Shown: positions 1 through 9,209 of the stretch, piece after piece
Layout: every line of letters begins with the position of its first letter
Position numbering within the stretch: position 1 is the stretch's first letter
The notes under the pieces: generated by a model
Databases searched by the model: none
Told to the model about the DNA's origin: nothing
Seen by the model: the letters and a program-made list of their open reading frames with translations, nothing else
Translations under genes and position numbers: made by a program
Assembly (NCBI GenBank): GCA_944376715.1
Contig: CALWDO010000027.1
Location: forward strand, 1-40,177
Length of the DNA stretch: 40,177 nt
Source: an uncultured Lachnoclostridium sp.
GTDB lineage: Bacteria; Bacillota; Clostridia; Lachnospirales; Lachnospiraceae
Direction of reading: 5' to 3'

Positions 1-753
1 GCTGCTCACGATCTCGGACTTGGTGCTCTCAAAAGACGCCATCTGGTCCTGTAGGTTACCTATATCCTCATTTTGTTGATCGTCCATCTCTATCAGTTCT
101 TGGATCGCCTGGTCATATGGGGACATATCCACTTCCCTTTCATCCAGGATTCTCAACGCTGCTTTTATATATTGCAATATCTTTGTTAATCCATTCCCGG
201 ATTTGATCTGCCCCAATGCTGTCTCCATTTCCGGCAGTGCAGTTTCCCCCTCATAATCTTCAAATTCTGGATTCTGTATCGCTTCCAGGTCTTCGGCTAA
301 TGCATAGGCTCCCGATCCAGGTTTAATCTCTACTTGATCCGCATTGGAAATTGCTGTATCCAAAGAATACTGTATAGATGCCGGTCCCCATTCCTCGGCC
401 GGAAGATAATCCCATTTATCGTCCATCGCAACGGAGATGGAATATAATATTTCCCCTTCATCCGGATCCTGCGCATAGACTCCAATCTCTTTGATGTAAT
501 ATCCCTCTGTCAGATCCGTATTGCTAACAACCGTTTTCAGGGAAATTGTATTTTCCTCATAGGTTTTGCTGTTGATCCCTAATTCCTGCTTTTTGCTCTT
601 CAGGTCCGTAAGGGGCATCAGATCTTCTGATCCATCATAGTCTCCGTTTCCAATCGCAACCTTGGTAAACTGTAACACCAGTTCTTCCGCTTCTGCCCGG
701 GCGCGTAAATTCAGCCCCTTCGTTGTTATCGTCATATTATATAATGCTGGCAT
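1..753 (-). CDS. Phage tail fibre / tail-collar protein, N-terminal part (runs off window)
   Basis: The visible 251 residues start MPALYNMTITTKGLNLRARA and carry the N-terminal attachment region of P2 H-type or DUF3751-type fibres. The passage VAIGNGDYDGS followed by LTDLK and later YYIKEIGVYAQDPDEGE is typical of that region. In these phages the domain docks the fibre to the baseplate, while the missing C-terminal part binds the host surface. The ATG at 753 follows a GGAG ribosome site and overlaps the end of the tail protein I gene by 17 bases, so it is translated with the baseplate operon. Later residues become coiled-coil-like (rich in Asp, Glu, Gln and Ile), as in fibre shafts. The gene is cut by the window edge, not visibly broken. 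Confidence 0.85.
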   Translation of the reverse strand, partial: MPALYNMTITTKGLNLRARAEAEELVLQFTKVAIGNGDYDGSEDLMPLTDLKSKKQELGINSKTYEENTISLKTVVSNTDLTEGYYIKEIGVYAQDPDEGEILYSISVAMDDKWDYLPAEEWGPASIQYSLDTAISNADQVEIKPGSGAYALAEDLEAIQNPEFEDYEGETALPEMETALGQIKSGNGLTKILQYIKAALRILDEREVDMSPYDQAIQELIEMDDQQNEDIGNLQDQMASFESTKSEIVSS

Positions 754-1327
754 TTGTTTCTCCTTTCATCCGGATCTCTACTTTCACATAAGAGGATATT
801 AATCCTCCGATTTTCAGGTTCCCTTTTGCATGTCGGATAGTTCTCACATATCTTAAATGTGACCTCGCATTTTTTACTTTCTCAATCTTTTCTGATATTT
901 CTACCAGAACATCTTCCGTTAGAGTGCTCTCCGTCTCGACATCAAAGAGTCCTGAAGTCTGTTCCCCTTCCGGAAAGTCAAACCACTCAATTACCCTTCC
1001 TTCACCAAAAACAGCCTCAATCAATTCTTTTACTGCCGATACCGTCCCAGATTTCATATACCAGTTCAAGGTATTTTTTACGATCTCCCGCTTTTCCTGG
1101 ATTCCCAATGTCTCCTCGTAATACTGGCTTCCCAATTCCAGCGCCAAAAGATCCAGCGCCTCATCTTCCATATCATCTATGGATACGTACACTCGTGCCG
1201 CTTTCATTTGATTTGACAGCCTCTTAATCTGGCGCTGGATTGCATAGCTGATCGCCTGTATTTCCGGTTCGTTTTTCAGGTTAATTGGCAGAATCTCTTC
1301 TATACTGCTATTGTCGTACTTAGTCAT
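737..1327 (-). CDS. Baseplate/tail protein I (P2 gpI family)
   Basis: This 196-residue protein matches the P2 gpI type tail protein in length and pattern. It has an N-terminal stretch with NLKNEPEIQAISYAIQRQI, then LLDLLALEL-like and YWYMKSG-like motifs (here DLLALELGSQYYEE and NWYMKSGTVSAVKEL). gpI-type proteins form part of the baseplate periphery, next to gpJ, and help attach the fibres. Its ATG overlaps the stop of the baseplate J gene by 8 bases, which suggests translational coupling. The order J, I, fibre is the same as in P2. Confidence 0.88.
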   Translation of the reverse strand: MTKYDNSSIEEILPINLKNEPEIQAISYAIQRQIKRLSNQMKAARVYVSIDDMEDEALDLLALELGSQYYEETLGIQEKREIVKNTLNWYMKSGTVSAVKELIEAVFGEGRVIEWFDFPEGEQTSGLFDVETESTLTEDVLVEISEKIEKVKNARSHLRYVRTIRHAKGNLKIGGLISSYVKVEIRMKGETNASII

Positions 1328-2471
1328 CTTCTATGCCCCCATATGTAACCGTCTTTGCGGACAACTGCGCAATTCCCGTGCTTCCAATTACCTGATAAAT
1401 AGGGGAAGTGACCTCGACACGTTTTGCTCCGGCAGATACCATATTCTGGATCAGTACATCTGGATTGATGTCTCTTCCAATCTTTTCAGACTGCCACGCA
1501 ATATAATTCTCTACCGCCTGCTGCACCTTTGACTGTATGGATACCGCATTCGATGTGTTTGTTTTTGAGATGTAATACGTTACTTGTACACTATACTCCT
1601 GTTGATCCGGCGCATTGACGCTAACCTGGTCTGTAAGTGGCCGTATATTTCCATCTTCCAGATATGCCTCCAAGCCTTCCAGAAATAATTCCTCCGGAAT
1701 CTGTCCTCCCTCCAAAAGCACATAAATTTTTACCACACACGGCTCTGGCGATGTCACCAAAACATCTGTAATTCCGGTATTATACGCTTTTGTCCAGTAT
1801 TCATATCCTGCTTCCGATCCAGCCACGCTATATCCACTTGGAGCCAAATAAAAGCGTTCTTTCAGAGACTCATCGTCTTCAACGCCGCTCCCTCCCTGCG
1901 TTTTTGTAACATTTTCAACACTGTCCACATATGGGATATAATCTACCAGCGTTTTGATTTCCCCGATCTCTATATCATTGGCTTCTATTCCCACAGAAGC
2001 GCTTTCTGCCGGCACGTCTACCGTCATATCTCCAATCGGGATCTCAGCTACTTCTGTTGTGAAAAAATAATTTTCATTTCCATCTGTGGCTCTGGTTCCC
2101 ATCGGGATTGTTACGGCTGATGTCTGTTCCGCTGATAATGTAAATCGCAGCATTGTCTTCGCTGCGCTTCCCTGGGATCTCTTGATCCCCTTCAGGGCAC
2201 ATAAATTGTCCAAATAATCCCCTGAGGTGTACTTCAGGTAGTTCATTTTCCCTGCCTTGTCAATATTGACAAATCCCTGATAAATCTGCAGTGCTGCGGC
2301 ATACAGGATCATTCGATTCGGATCCGATTTTGCGAGAGTAATCTTTTCTCCGGTAATTTCCGCATACTTGCTTGTAAAATCTGCTATCATTTCGCCGATC
2401 AGCCCATCTAGGGTCAGATCACCCATAAATGATATCTCCGGATAACTGTAAATTTCGTCCAAAACGCTCAT
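1320..2471 (-). CDS. Baseplate J-like protein (P2 gpJ family)
   Basis: At 383 residues this has the usual length of the baseplate J family, which forms the baseplate wedge of contractile tails. Family hallmarks include an N-terminal region ending in KYTSGDYLDNLCALKGIKR, a middle FTLSA..TIPMGTRATDG barrel-like segment, then GIEANDIEIGEI and GGSGVEDDESLKERFY. The C-terminal part has the usual DVLIQNMVSAGAKRVEV. It starts with an ATG that overlaps the end of the gp25-like gene by four bases. It lies between W (gp25-like) and I exactly as in P2-type tails. Confidence 0.93.
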   Translation of the reverse strand: MSVLDEIYSYPEISFMGDLTLDGLIGEMIADFTSKYAEITGEKITLAKSDPNRMILYAAALQIYQGFVNIDKAGKMNYLKYTSGDYLDNLCALKGIKRSQGSAAKTMLRFTLSAEQTSAVTIPMGTRATDGNENYFFTTEVAEIPIGDMTVDVPAESASVGIEANDIEIGEIKTLVDYIPYVDSVENVTKTQGGSGVEDDESLKERFYLAPSGYSVAGSEAGYEYWTKAYNTGITDVLVTSPEPCVVKIYVLLEGGQIPEELFLEGLEAYLEDGNIRPLTDQVSVNAPDQQEYSVQVTYYISKTNTSNAVSIQSKVQQAVENYIAWQSEKIGRDINPDVLIQNMVSAGAKRVEVTSPIYQVIGSTGIAQLSAKTVTYGGIEDD

Positions 2472-2791
2472 AATTCTTCATCCTCCTCTGGCGGTCCCAG
2501 GATTACAGTCGGGTAAATAATTCCCGATGTCCGGTCAAAGTCAAATACTGTTTTCAGGACGCTGGCTTCCGGGATATATCTACGGACCTTTTCTACGATT
2601 TCCAACGCATACATATTCGCTGCCGTATCAATCGGGTAATCCAGGAAGTCGCATTTCAGACCAAATTCCCGGTCCATGGGCATCGTCCCCGCTGCGGTTG
2701 ACAATAGCGTCTCCACGCTTCTCTGGACCTTTTGGATTTCACTCGCAGACATGTATGCAAATGATACAATCGCATTTTCTATATAAGCCAT
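2468..2791 (-). CDS. Baseplate wedge protein, gp25/P2 gpW-like
   Basis: A 107-residue protein of the gp25-like lysozyme-fold baseplate family; the enzymatic name is historical and the phage members are structural. The pattern VETLLSTAAGTMPMDREFGL followed by a region of alternating helix and strand is typical: the family has a conserved T..GErp..peFG-like turn, here TMPMDREFGL. It overlaps gene J by four bases and follows the U-like gene after 12 bases, so it belongs to the baseplate operon. It would join the tube-sheath initiation complex. Confidence 0.85.
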   Translation of the reverse strand: MAYIENAIVSFAYMSASEIQKVQRSVETLLSTAAGTMPMDREFGLKCDFLDYPIDTAANMYALEIVEKVRRYIPEASVLKTVFDFDRTSGIIYPTVILGPPEEDEEL

Positions 2792-2803
2792 CGCTGCGCC
2801 TCC

Positions 2804-3202
2804 CTATACGTATTCTTCCAGGGTTACGGAGCATGTGGCTCTCGCCAACTCCCCGCCATTGTAGACAACGTCCCAGGTTTCAGACAGCTCCGTCAGGATC
2901 CATTTATATTTCCCGATCTGCCTGCCGCCGATCACCAGGGTCTCTGCCGTCCCGTGCTCGGCCATAAGTTCCAGCGTGCTCAAAACTTCCCGCGGCCGGA
3001 TGCCCAGCATAGCATCCAGCATAATCTTAAAGCTGACCCTCCTAAGATCCGCGCCATTGAATTCATACCGGGGCTTCCCCAGCATAACATTGTGTTTGCT
3101 CCATTTCCCGCTGACTCTCTGGGTAAAATTCTGCGGGGTCAGGATATAATTGTCGCTAACCTGGAAAACAATCTTCTTTCCCAGGTTTCCAATCTGTGCC
3201 AT
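2804..3202 (-). CDS. Tail protein, P2 gpU-like
   Basis: This 132-residue protein resembles the P2 gpU family (phage tail protein). It contains VSDNYILTPQNF near the start, GKPRYEFNGADLRRVSFKI in the middle, and a WILTELSETWDV strand with a C-terminal ATCSVTLEEYV. In P2, gpU lies next to the tape-measure gene. Here it sits between V and W, an order common in prophages of Gram-positive hosts. Its likely role is in tail completion or the hub. The assignment rests on pattern and neighbourhood. Confidence 0.75.
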   Translation of the reverse strand: MAQIGNLGKKIVFQVSDNYILTPQNFTQRVSGKWSKHNVMLGKPRYEFNGADLRRVSFKIMLDAMLGIRPREVLSTLELMAEHGTAETLVIGGRQIGKYKWILTELSETWDVVYNGGELARATCSVTLEEYV

Positions 3203-3211
3203 AGCATCCGC

Positions 3212-3934
3212 CTACTTTCTTGCCGAGCTGTCTCCATCCAGAGCTTCCAGCCGCCCCAGGATCGACGACAGGGTGGTTTTATATACTGCATCCTCCAGTT
3301 CAATATTGCCTTCAGATTTCAGGGATATCTCTTCCGCTGCCTCCAGCGCATAGGATTCCATTGCTTTTATTAACACTTCTTTGATTTCTGCCTCTACTTT
3401 TTTCTCCGCAGAAGAAAAGGTCAGGTCAGCTTCGTTTTTAATCTCAACTGTACCACCCTCCCCGCCAGAAATTGCAATTTCAGGAGCTTCCAAAGAAAAT
3501 ACTGGCGTCACAATCGCTGCAGAAGAGTTTGCCTCGATTTCCACAACCGCGCCGGTGATATGTGCCTTTGTGATCCCGTTCAGGATTACTGCAGGGGCAT
3601 GGACCATATATTCTCCGGAATCATCGGAATATCGCACATAAGCCGCCCCGGCAGTGCGCGAAAGGTCTTTCCTGTATAACGTCTTCCCCTGCTCCGGCGG
3701 CACGCTTTTCCGGTTCCACACATTCCCGAGCACAATGCCCCGGGACGATCCGTTTTCCAGATGGGCCACTGCTACCAGGGATCCTACTGCCGGCATCTTA
3801 TATTCGTCGTTAAAATTCAGGCATGGGATTTCGGCTGTTACCGACTTACCTTTATCCACGTAAACTACCTGTACCATTCCGGTCGCATAATTGATCGCGC
3901 TCACGCGTCCGGTTCTGATCCCTGTTTCTGCCAT
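3212..3934 (-). CDS. Baseplate assembly protein V (spike)
   Basis: A 240-residue baseplate assembly protein of the gpV/gp45 spike family. The N-terminal OB-like domain runs through about residue 80, with GRVSAINYATGMVQVVY, the typical PAVGSLVAVAHLENGSSRGIVLG and a following WNRKSVPPE loop. The C-terminal half is rich in repeated beta-strand signals (AVILNG, AVVEIEAN, APEIAISGG), which would form the trimeric beta-helix needle that pierces the cell envelope. The gene abuts the late control D gene directly (its start follows that gene's stop). Confidence 0.88.
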   Translation of the reverse strand: MAETGIRTGRVSAINYATGMVQVVYVDKGKSVTAEIPCLNFNDEYKMPAVGSLVAVAHLENGSSRGIVLGNVWNRKSVPPEQGKTLYRKDLSRTAGAAYVRYSDDSGEYMVHAPAVILNGITKAHITGAVVEIEANSSAAIVTPVFSLEAPEIAISGGEGGTVEIKNEADLTFSSAEKKVEAEIKEVLIKAMESYALEAAEEISLKSEGNIELEDAVYKTTLSSILGRLEALDGDSSARK

Positions 3935-5209
3935 TTAACTCACCGTCCTATTGATCGTCAACACTGTCCCCGGAAATATCCAGTGTCCATTATCCGAAGA
4001 GGCTTTCCCTCGTTTCTTCGCCTCTGCCTCAATCACGGAGGCATTGTCGTTGTAGATCTGCACGTATTGCACTCCAGATCCCAGGTACTGCTTAGCGATA
4101 TCCCAGAGAGTATCTCCGGATTTAACCGTATACTGAATGCTATCTGATTCTGCAGCTGCGGCAGCCTCTACCGCCTGTATGGATACTGTTTTAATCCAGG
4201 GTATGACACGATGGAGTGTCAATGCCATGGTATAATTTCCACTGCCTGACGCGCTATGCACGATTTTATCCACAAAATACTTCCCGTCATAATCGTTAAG
4301 CCCCACGATATCCACGCAACAGGATGCCGCCAGCCCGGGATCCGCCATCATGGTCACCGTCATGACCGTCGTTTCCCGGTTTGCCATATTCAGGGCGGCA
4401 ATTCCTTTCCGCTCCGCATCCGCCAGATTATCTGCTGTCACATTGATCTCCAGCAGTCGTTCATCAGTCCCAACATGCACGGTATATTCTTCATCGTTGT
4501 TTGGATCCTGGAACGATATATTCGCTCCGGTATAGGAACCCATAATTGTGTCATTGAAGCTATAGCTGATTACTTCCCGAGTTCCTTCCTCGCAGCGTAT
4601 CGTCTTTATGGACGGCTTCTGTTCGTAGGCCTCCACATCATAAATGATCAGTTTTTCAGAATGTACTTTCATGGCATATCCGTAAGCTTCGCATAGAGAT
4701 GATAAAAATCCACAGTCCGTCTCCCCGCTCTGCTCTATGGAATCAATTTGAATGTCTGCTGCATCAAAGACCAGGTTCACACCTGCAAGAGCAGCGATAT
4801 CTGCCGCTATCGTCTGCAGACTGGTCGCTGCCCAGGTATGGGTCTTTTTCTGCGCACGAAAATTATTGTCCTGGGGCACCGCTACGCCCCCAATAGAGAG
4901 TCTGCGCGGCGGTCCGCTTCCAGAAAGATCGTCGATGAGGAAATTCCCGCAGTAAAATTCATAGTCGTCCCCTTCTTCTCGCCAATTATACGTCCGGATC
5001 GTCAGCGCCATCCGATCCCCTTTGATCGGCTTCCAACTCCCGATCCACTTCCGGTCGCGGTCCTCCATGTCAAACGACACTTTATCGCTGTCTCCGCTGG
5101 CCGCGTCTGTATAAGATGCGCTTCGAAGATACTCCCTTACCTTTCCGCTGACATCTACCCGACCATAAACAATCGTAAATTTTACATATCTGGTATTGGA
5201 CGTCCCCAC
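3935..5209 (-). CDS. Late control gene D protein / tail hub with C-terminal LysM
   Basis: This is a P2 gpD-type protein (phage late control D), which forms the tail hub that carries the spike. The GTG start at 5209 is chosen because a GGAGG ribosome site lies 7 bases upstream, overlapping the end of gene X; upstream in-frame codons only shadow gene X. The product is 424 residues. Core signals are DKVSFDMEDRDRKWIGSW, a FLIDDLSGSGPPRRLSIGG segment and a long QTIAADIAALAGVNLVFDA region. Residues from about 360 on hold a LysM domain (YTVKSGDTLWDIAKQYLGSG ... GHWIFPGTVLTI), which would bind peptidoglycan. A LysM tail on the hub is usual in Gram-positive contractile tails. Confidence 0.9.
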   Translation of the reverse strand: MGTSNTRYVKFTIVYGRVDVSGKVREYLRSASYTDAASGDSDKVSFDMEDRDRKWIGSWKPIKGDRMALTIRTYNWREEGDDYEFYCGNFLIDDLSGSGPPRRLSIGGVAVPQDNNFRAQKKTHTWAATSLQTIAADIAALAGVNLVFDAADIQIDSIEQSGETDCGFLSSLCEAYGYAMKVHSEKLIIYDVEAYEQKPSIKTIRCEEGTREVISYSFNDTIMGSYTGANISFQDPNNDEEYTVHVGTDERLLEINVTADNLADAERKGIAALNMANRETTVMTVTMMADPGLAASCCVDIVGLNDYDGKYFVDKIVHSASGSGNYTMALTLHRVIPWIKTVSIQAVEAAAAAESDSIQYTVKSGDTLWDIAKQYLGSGVQYVQIYNDNASVIEAEAKKRGKASSDNGHWIFPGTVLTINRTVS

Positions 5210-5213
5210 AAGA

Positions 5214-5420
5214 TCACCTCCACGGCGGCAGGTCATCGGTTTTCTGTACCTGTTCCGGGATCTGCACCTGGATCCCTGCCGGAAATACAAAATAATCCAG
5301 CAGATCCCAGTTTGCTTTCATTAGATCCCCGGCCAGCGCCTCGTTTCCCGATCCGTATGCCTTATATGCGATATTGTCCCAAGTATCCCCCTGGACTGTT
5401 GTATATGTCATTCTCATCAC
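5214..5420 (-). CDS. Tail protein X, LysM-only (P2 gpX-like)
   Basis: A 68-residue protein that is almost entirely one LysM fold: TVQGDTWDNIAYKAYGSG, then DLMKANW and FPAGIQVQIPE. P2 gpX proteins have the same size and sit at the tail tip next to gpD. The gene begins directly after the tape-measure stop. Its last codons contain the GGAGG ribosome site for the next gene, so the two are tightly coupled. The start may be the first ATG or one a few codons later (MRM, MTY). Confidence 0.88.
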   Translation of the reverse strand: MMRMTYTTVQGDTWDNIAYKAYGSGNEALAGDLMKANWDLLDYFVFPAGIQVQIPEQVQKTDDLPPWR

Positions 5421-8400
5421 CTACCCAAAGCTCACACGCCGCTTCTCGCGCATCCACCTCTGCATCATCTGGTCAAATTTCTCCAGGCTGTCATCCAGCG
5501 CTTCCTGGATATCCTCCTTCTTCGGGGCGTCCCCATAAAACTGCAGTGTTGGAGAATAAGCGATGCTCGGCCTTCCGGAATCCGCATTATCCAGTCCCCG
5601 GATCAGGGCGTCTAATTCTCCCACATTGGATACGCCCAGCGCTTCCCCTGCCTGCTGCCACATCGCAAGCGACGATGTGCTGCTGTTCAGGGGGATGATC
5701 GCCTCCGGTCCTGCTTCCGCCACCAGGCCGATGTGCGGTTCATCAAAGATGCCGCCCGACGCGTGCGCGGTGATTTTGGATTCACCTGCAGACTCTTTTG
5801 TATCCACTTTGTAATAATCGGCAACCAACTCATAGGATACCGGGATCGAGACGTCAATGCCGGCCTCGAATTGTGATGCGATATCATCTACGATACTCTG
5901 CGCCGCCGATACCGCTTCCGGCTGTTTTTCCAGCATGGCCGACCGGAGTGCCTCCGGGAGCGCCGCCCCCTGGTTCTCTGCCAGGGCGATAACCGTGGAA
6001 TATTCCTCACTGTTCCCCAGCTGCTGTCCGATCAGCGTCCATACGGCGTCCTCATCCCCGACGATCGCTCCGATCGTGTCAATATTAGTCAGGGAGTCTA
6101 TGACGGCCTGTGGGATCTCCTGCCCTGCCTCGATGCACTGGGCCTTATATTCTTCCAGCTGCTCCCTGGTCGGCATCATCTGCTCGTACAGCGTATTGAT
6201 TGCATCCCGTGTGGCAGGGTCTATATCCACGCTGTTCAGGGCTTCCACCATTGTGTTGTATAATCCGTTTGCCCAATCCTGTGCGCTGGTATATGTATTA
6301 AAGAGACCATCATTGGTCATGATCTCATCCAGTTTTCCGGTGATCGCCCCCAGGACTTCCGTTCCGCCTTGCGCGATCTGGTCACCGTAGGTGCTTCCCA
6401 AAGTATTCAGCTGAAAATCCGCTACCCGTCCATTGAGTTCCGCCATCTTCTGCAGATATTCCTGCTCGATCACGGCGAAATCTGCGTCATAGTCTTCCTG
6501 AGAGTAATCAAAGCTCTCATCATCCCGCATCTGGGTGATCGCCGCGACGGATTCCACGTATGCCTGTCGGTAGGCCTCTGCTGCCGCTTCTGACTGTTCC
6601 TGCAGTTCCTGTGTCAGGTTCTGGTAGTCTTCCGGCGTCAGGTCTTTCCCGCTGTATTCTGTGCCAAGCAGGGACAGCTGGGCTTCAAATTCAGATCCTG
6701 CCATCGCAGACTGCACATTTGCCATCTGCCGCTGCAGGTCCGTAATTTCCTGGACTTCATCGATGTCCAAAAGCCCATCCGTAAATGCATCCGTGATGCA
6801 TTCATTCAGCTGCGTTCCCAGGTTGGACAGCTCTCCCTGCTTTGCCGTATAAAAATTATTCAGAGAGTTTACAATTCCGTCTCCTGCATCCCCGGTCAAG
6901 GCATCAACCGCAAGGTTGACCGAATACTGCTGCTGACTTGCATACTCCTGGAGACCGGACAAATAACTGTCCACGTAGGATTTATAATTGGTGATGTCCG
7001 CATCCGTTAAGTCCATGCCGATGGACACCTTCCAATTCAGGCGGTCCATTCCGGCGACAGCATCTTCAATGCCTTCCTGGATTCCGTCCAGTTCTTCGAA
7101 TCCGGACAGTGCTTCCTGTACCTTCGATAAATTCCCGTCGTCAACGATATATTTGGCCACCTGGTCCAATTCTTCCAGACTCAGGCTGATATTTCCAAAA
7201 TGCTCTGCCAGATTCGCCTTCTCCGCTTCCTTGGCACATTTTTGTATATAGTGGCCGATACCCATTGCCCCGCCAATTGCTACACCGACTGCGGTGATTG
7301 ATAGGGCAAATGGATTTGTCAGGACTCCTGCAAGGCTCATAAAGCCCTTGCCCACTTCCAGAAGGCCGCTCCCCACTTTATAAGTGACCAACGCTGACCC
7401 AATTCCAATCAGTGCCGAAGACACCACATCCGGATTGTCCAGGCACCACTCCCCTACACTGAGGAATGGATCGGCAAATTCTAAAATGTCGGCTCCGGCC
7501 TCTTTTAAGTTCCGGGTGATTGTCGGTAAATTTTCGTCAAATTCATCAGAGATAGTCCCCACAATTTCCGTGATTCCCTGGACGCCTTCCCGGGCCCCTC
7601 CGCTGAAGCTGTCATAGATCTGGATCCCCAGGCTTTCCATCGCAGACTGCAAGAGCGTCACATCTCCGGCCAGATTATCCAGCCTGGTTTCTGCCATCTC
7701 CGCAGCCGCGCCTTCGCAGTTTCGATACTGCTCGGTCAGATCCTCCAGCGCCCCGGCTCCGGAATTGATCAGGGCCAGCATACCGGAGAGGGATTCCTGC
7801 CCATACAGCGTTACCAGGTAATTGTCACGCTGCTCGTTGGTCAATCCTTCCGTCGCTGTCTGCAGCATCGATATCTGCTCCGACAGGGATTTCATCCTGC
7901 CTTCGCCGTCGTAAAAGCTGACGCCAAGTGCATCCATGGCGTCGCGCATGGCGCTGGTCGGTTTCGCTATCCGGCTCAAAGCGCCCCGGAGGGTTGTACC
8001 CGCCTGGGATCCCTTGATCGAATTGTTGGACAGGATACCGATCGCGGCCGCCGTCTCCTCAAATGCGATGCCCATGGACGCTGCCACCGGCGCTACGTAT
8101 TGCATGGCTTCCCCGGTGTCATAGACGGCCGCATTGGTCGCTGCCGCATTTTCCGCCAGTACATCTGCCACATGCCCGGCCTCGGACGCCTCCATCTGGA
8201 ATGCACGGAGCGTCGTTGCGGCGATCTCCGAGGAGGTCGCCAGGTCTTCCCCAGATGCTGCCGCCAGGTCCAGAAGGCCCGGCATGGCATCTATGATCTC
8301 TGTTGTCGCAAATCCGGCGCTGGCCAGATTTTCCATGCCTTCGGCTGCTTCCGTTGCACTAAATGCGGTATCCCGCCCCAGCTGCAGAGCCTGTTCCCGG

Positions 8401-8699
8401 AGCGCTTCCAGTTCCTGCCCGGTTGCCCCGGAGATAGACTGGACTGCCGACATCTGTTTTTCAAAGGACATGCCTACCGACACCGACGCGCCCACCACGG
8501 CGGCAACGGAAGCGGCAGCGGCCGCCGCTGCCGCTTCCAGCGCATGGAAATAAGCCGTCCCGGCCGCGTCCATGCCTCGCAGGGATGCTTCTGCGGCATC
8601 AATTTCCCGGGTAGTTTTCTTGATCGCCCTGCTCAGTGTCGAGTCAGCGTTTCCGATGATTTTTATTCTCAGCTCGTAATCTTTCCCGCTCTTTGCCAA
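5421..8699 (-). CDS. Tail length tape-measure protein
   Basis: A 1092-residue tape-measure protein, which sets tail length and passes into the host during DNA entry. The N-terminus (residues 1-75) has a KIIGNADSTLSRAIKKTTRE-type helix and an alanine-rich hydrophobic run. Residues about 80-300 are the TP901 core: SFEKQMSAVQSISGATGQE, then AFSATEAAEGMENLASAGF and later SIKGSQAGTTLRGALSR. A hydrophobic segment near residue 440-490 could span a membrane. The C-terminus has the common GLVAEAGPEAIIPLN box near residue 1020. Translation starts at TTG 8699, preceded by an AGAGGTGG ribosome site inside the extended chaperone reading frame. Confidence 0.95.
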   Translation of the reverse strand: MAKSGKDYELRIKIIGNADSTLSRAIKKTTREIDAAEASLRGMDAAGTAYFHALEAAAAAAAASVAAVVGASVSVGMSFEKQMSAVQSISGATGQELEALREQALQLGRDTAFSATEAAEGMENLASAGFATTEIIDAMPGLLDLAAASGEDLATSSEIAATTLRAFQMEASEAGHVADVLAENAAATNAAVYDTGEAMQYVAPVAASMGIAFEETAAAIGILSNNSIKGSQAGTTLRGALSRIAKPTSAMRDAMDALGVSFYDGEGRMKSLSEQISMLQTATEGLTNEQRDNYLVTLYGQESLSGMLALINSGAGALEDLTEQYRNCEGAAAEMAETRLDNLAGDVTLLQSAMESLGIQIYDSFSGGAREGVQGITEIVGTISDEFDENLPTITRNLKEAGADILEFADPFLSVGEWCLDNPDVVSSALIGIGSALVTYKVGSGLLEVGKGFMSLAGVLTNPFALSITAVGVAIGGAMGIGHYIQKCAKEAEKANLAEHFGNISLSLEELDQVAKYIVDDGNLSKVQEALSGFEELDGIQEGIEDAVAGMDRLNWKVSIGMDLTDADITNYKSYVDSYLSGLQEYASQQQYSVNLAVDALTGDAGDGIVNSLNNFYTAKQGELSNLGTQLNECITDAFTDGLLDIDEVQEITDLQRQMANVQSAMAGSEFEAQLSLLGTEYSGKDLTPEDYQNLTQELQEQSEAAAEAYRQAYVESVAAITQMRDDESFDYSQEDYDADFAVIEQEYLQKMAELNGRVADFQLNTLGSTYGDQIAQGGTEVLGAITGKLDEIMTNDGLFNTYTSAQDWANGLYNTMVEALNSVDIDPATRDAINTLYEQMMPTREQLEEYKAQCIEAGQEIPQAVIDSLTNIDTIGAIVGDEDAVWTLIGQQLGNSEEYSTVIALAENQGAALPEALRSAMLEKQPEAVSAAQSIVDDIASQFEAGIDVSIPVSYELVADYYKVDTKESAGESKITAHASGGIFDEPHIGLVAEAGPEAIIPLNSSTSSLAMWQQAGEALGVSNVGELDALIRGLDNADSGRPSIAYSPTLQFYGDAPKKEDIQEALDDSLEKFDQMMQRWMREKRRVSFG

Positions 8700-9149
8700 T
8701 CTCTACCACCTCTTTCGCCAGCTCCCTAAGTTCCATGACCGGGATGGACAATAGGTAATCCACTCCTGTGTTTATCTGTGTACTCAACCGGATTGCCAGC
8801 TTCCGGAATGTGCTCCCGTCAGCCTGGATTTTTAACCTCAGAAAAAACTCTGGACAGTCCTTCTTACTTTAAATGCGTCGGGCATGCTCAGTCTTTCGTA
8901 GAATTCATATGGGACTTTGGAGACCCGCGCTGCCATCTGCAGGGCGTACTCCATCGTGAATTCCTGGCTGACCGGAGATGCGCCGTTTAATGCCATGATC
9001 CGGTTTACCGCGATCATGTCTGCCGCCGTCACATCCGCCAGCCCCGTCAGATCCACCTCGCTAATCTCTTTTCCTTCAAAGTTGTAGGTATTTTCAAACT
9101 TGCAGACCACTTTCTCTTCTGCGAGAACTATCTCATTCTTGTTTTCCAT
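8644..9149 (-). CDS. Tail assembly chaperone, long form made by -1 ribosomal frameshift
   Basis: The zero-frame product (9149 to 8838, 103 residues, ending VRRTVQSFF) is a tail assembly chaperone of the P2 gpE type. Its last codons form the slippery heptamer T TTT TTC at 8847-8841, directly followed by TGA. A -1 slip gives a further 65 residues, LRLKIQADGSTFRKLAIRLS and so on, including LLSIPVMELRELAKEVVEIG, to a stop at 8644-8646. That extension is the expected second domain of such chaperones and runs over the start of the tape-measure gene. The short and long forms cooperate to coat the tape-measure protein before the tube polymerises. Slip efficiency cannot be judged from sequence. Confidence 0.85.
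8841..8847 (-). promoter_or_regulatory. -1 frameshift slippery site T TTT TTC
   Basis: The heptamer is in the correct phase for simultaneous P- and A-site slippage (AGT TTT TTC TGA) and abuts the zero-frame stop. The -1 frame then stays open for 65 codons with family-like sequence. The gene position between tube and tape measure is where contractile and long-tailed phages place this signal. Confidence 0.82.
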
Positions 9150-9160
9150 CTTGTCCTCCT

Positions 9161-9192
9161 AAAAAAAGAAGAGCACGCCTGATGACGTGCTC
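9161..9192 (-). terminator. Rho-independent terminator between tail tube and chaperone
   Basis: Read on the minus strand: a perfect 7-bp stem GAGCACG / CGTGCTC with an 8-base loop, followed by TTC and seven T. It lies just after the tube gene and before the chaperone gene. It probably lowers expression of the chaperone and downstream tail genes relative to the abundant sheath and tube. Confidence 0.8.
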
Positions 9193-9209
9193 CCTACTCC
9201 TGTATTTTC

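Noticed and set aside
4748-5698. A 316-residue open frame on the plus strand
   Set aside because: It lies antisense to the well-supported late control D, X and tape-measure genes, is Pro/Ser/Arg-rich and has no ribosome site; it is a mirror of their codon use.
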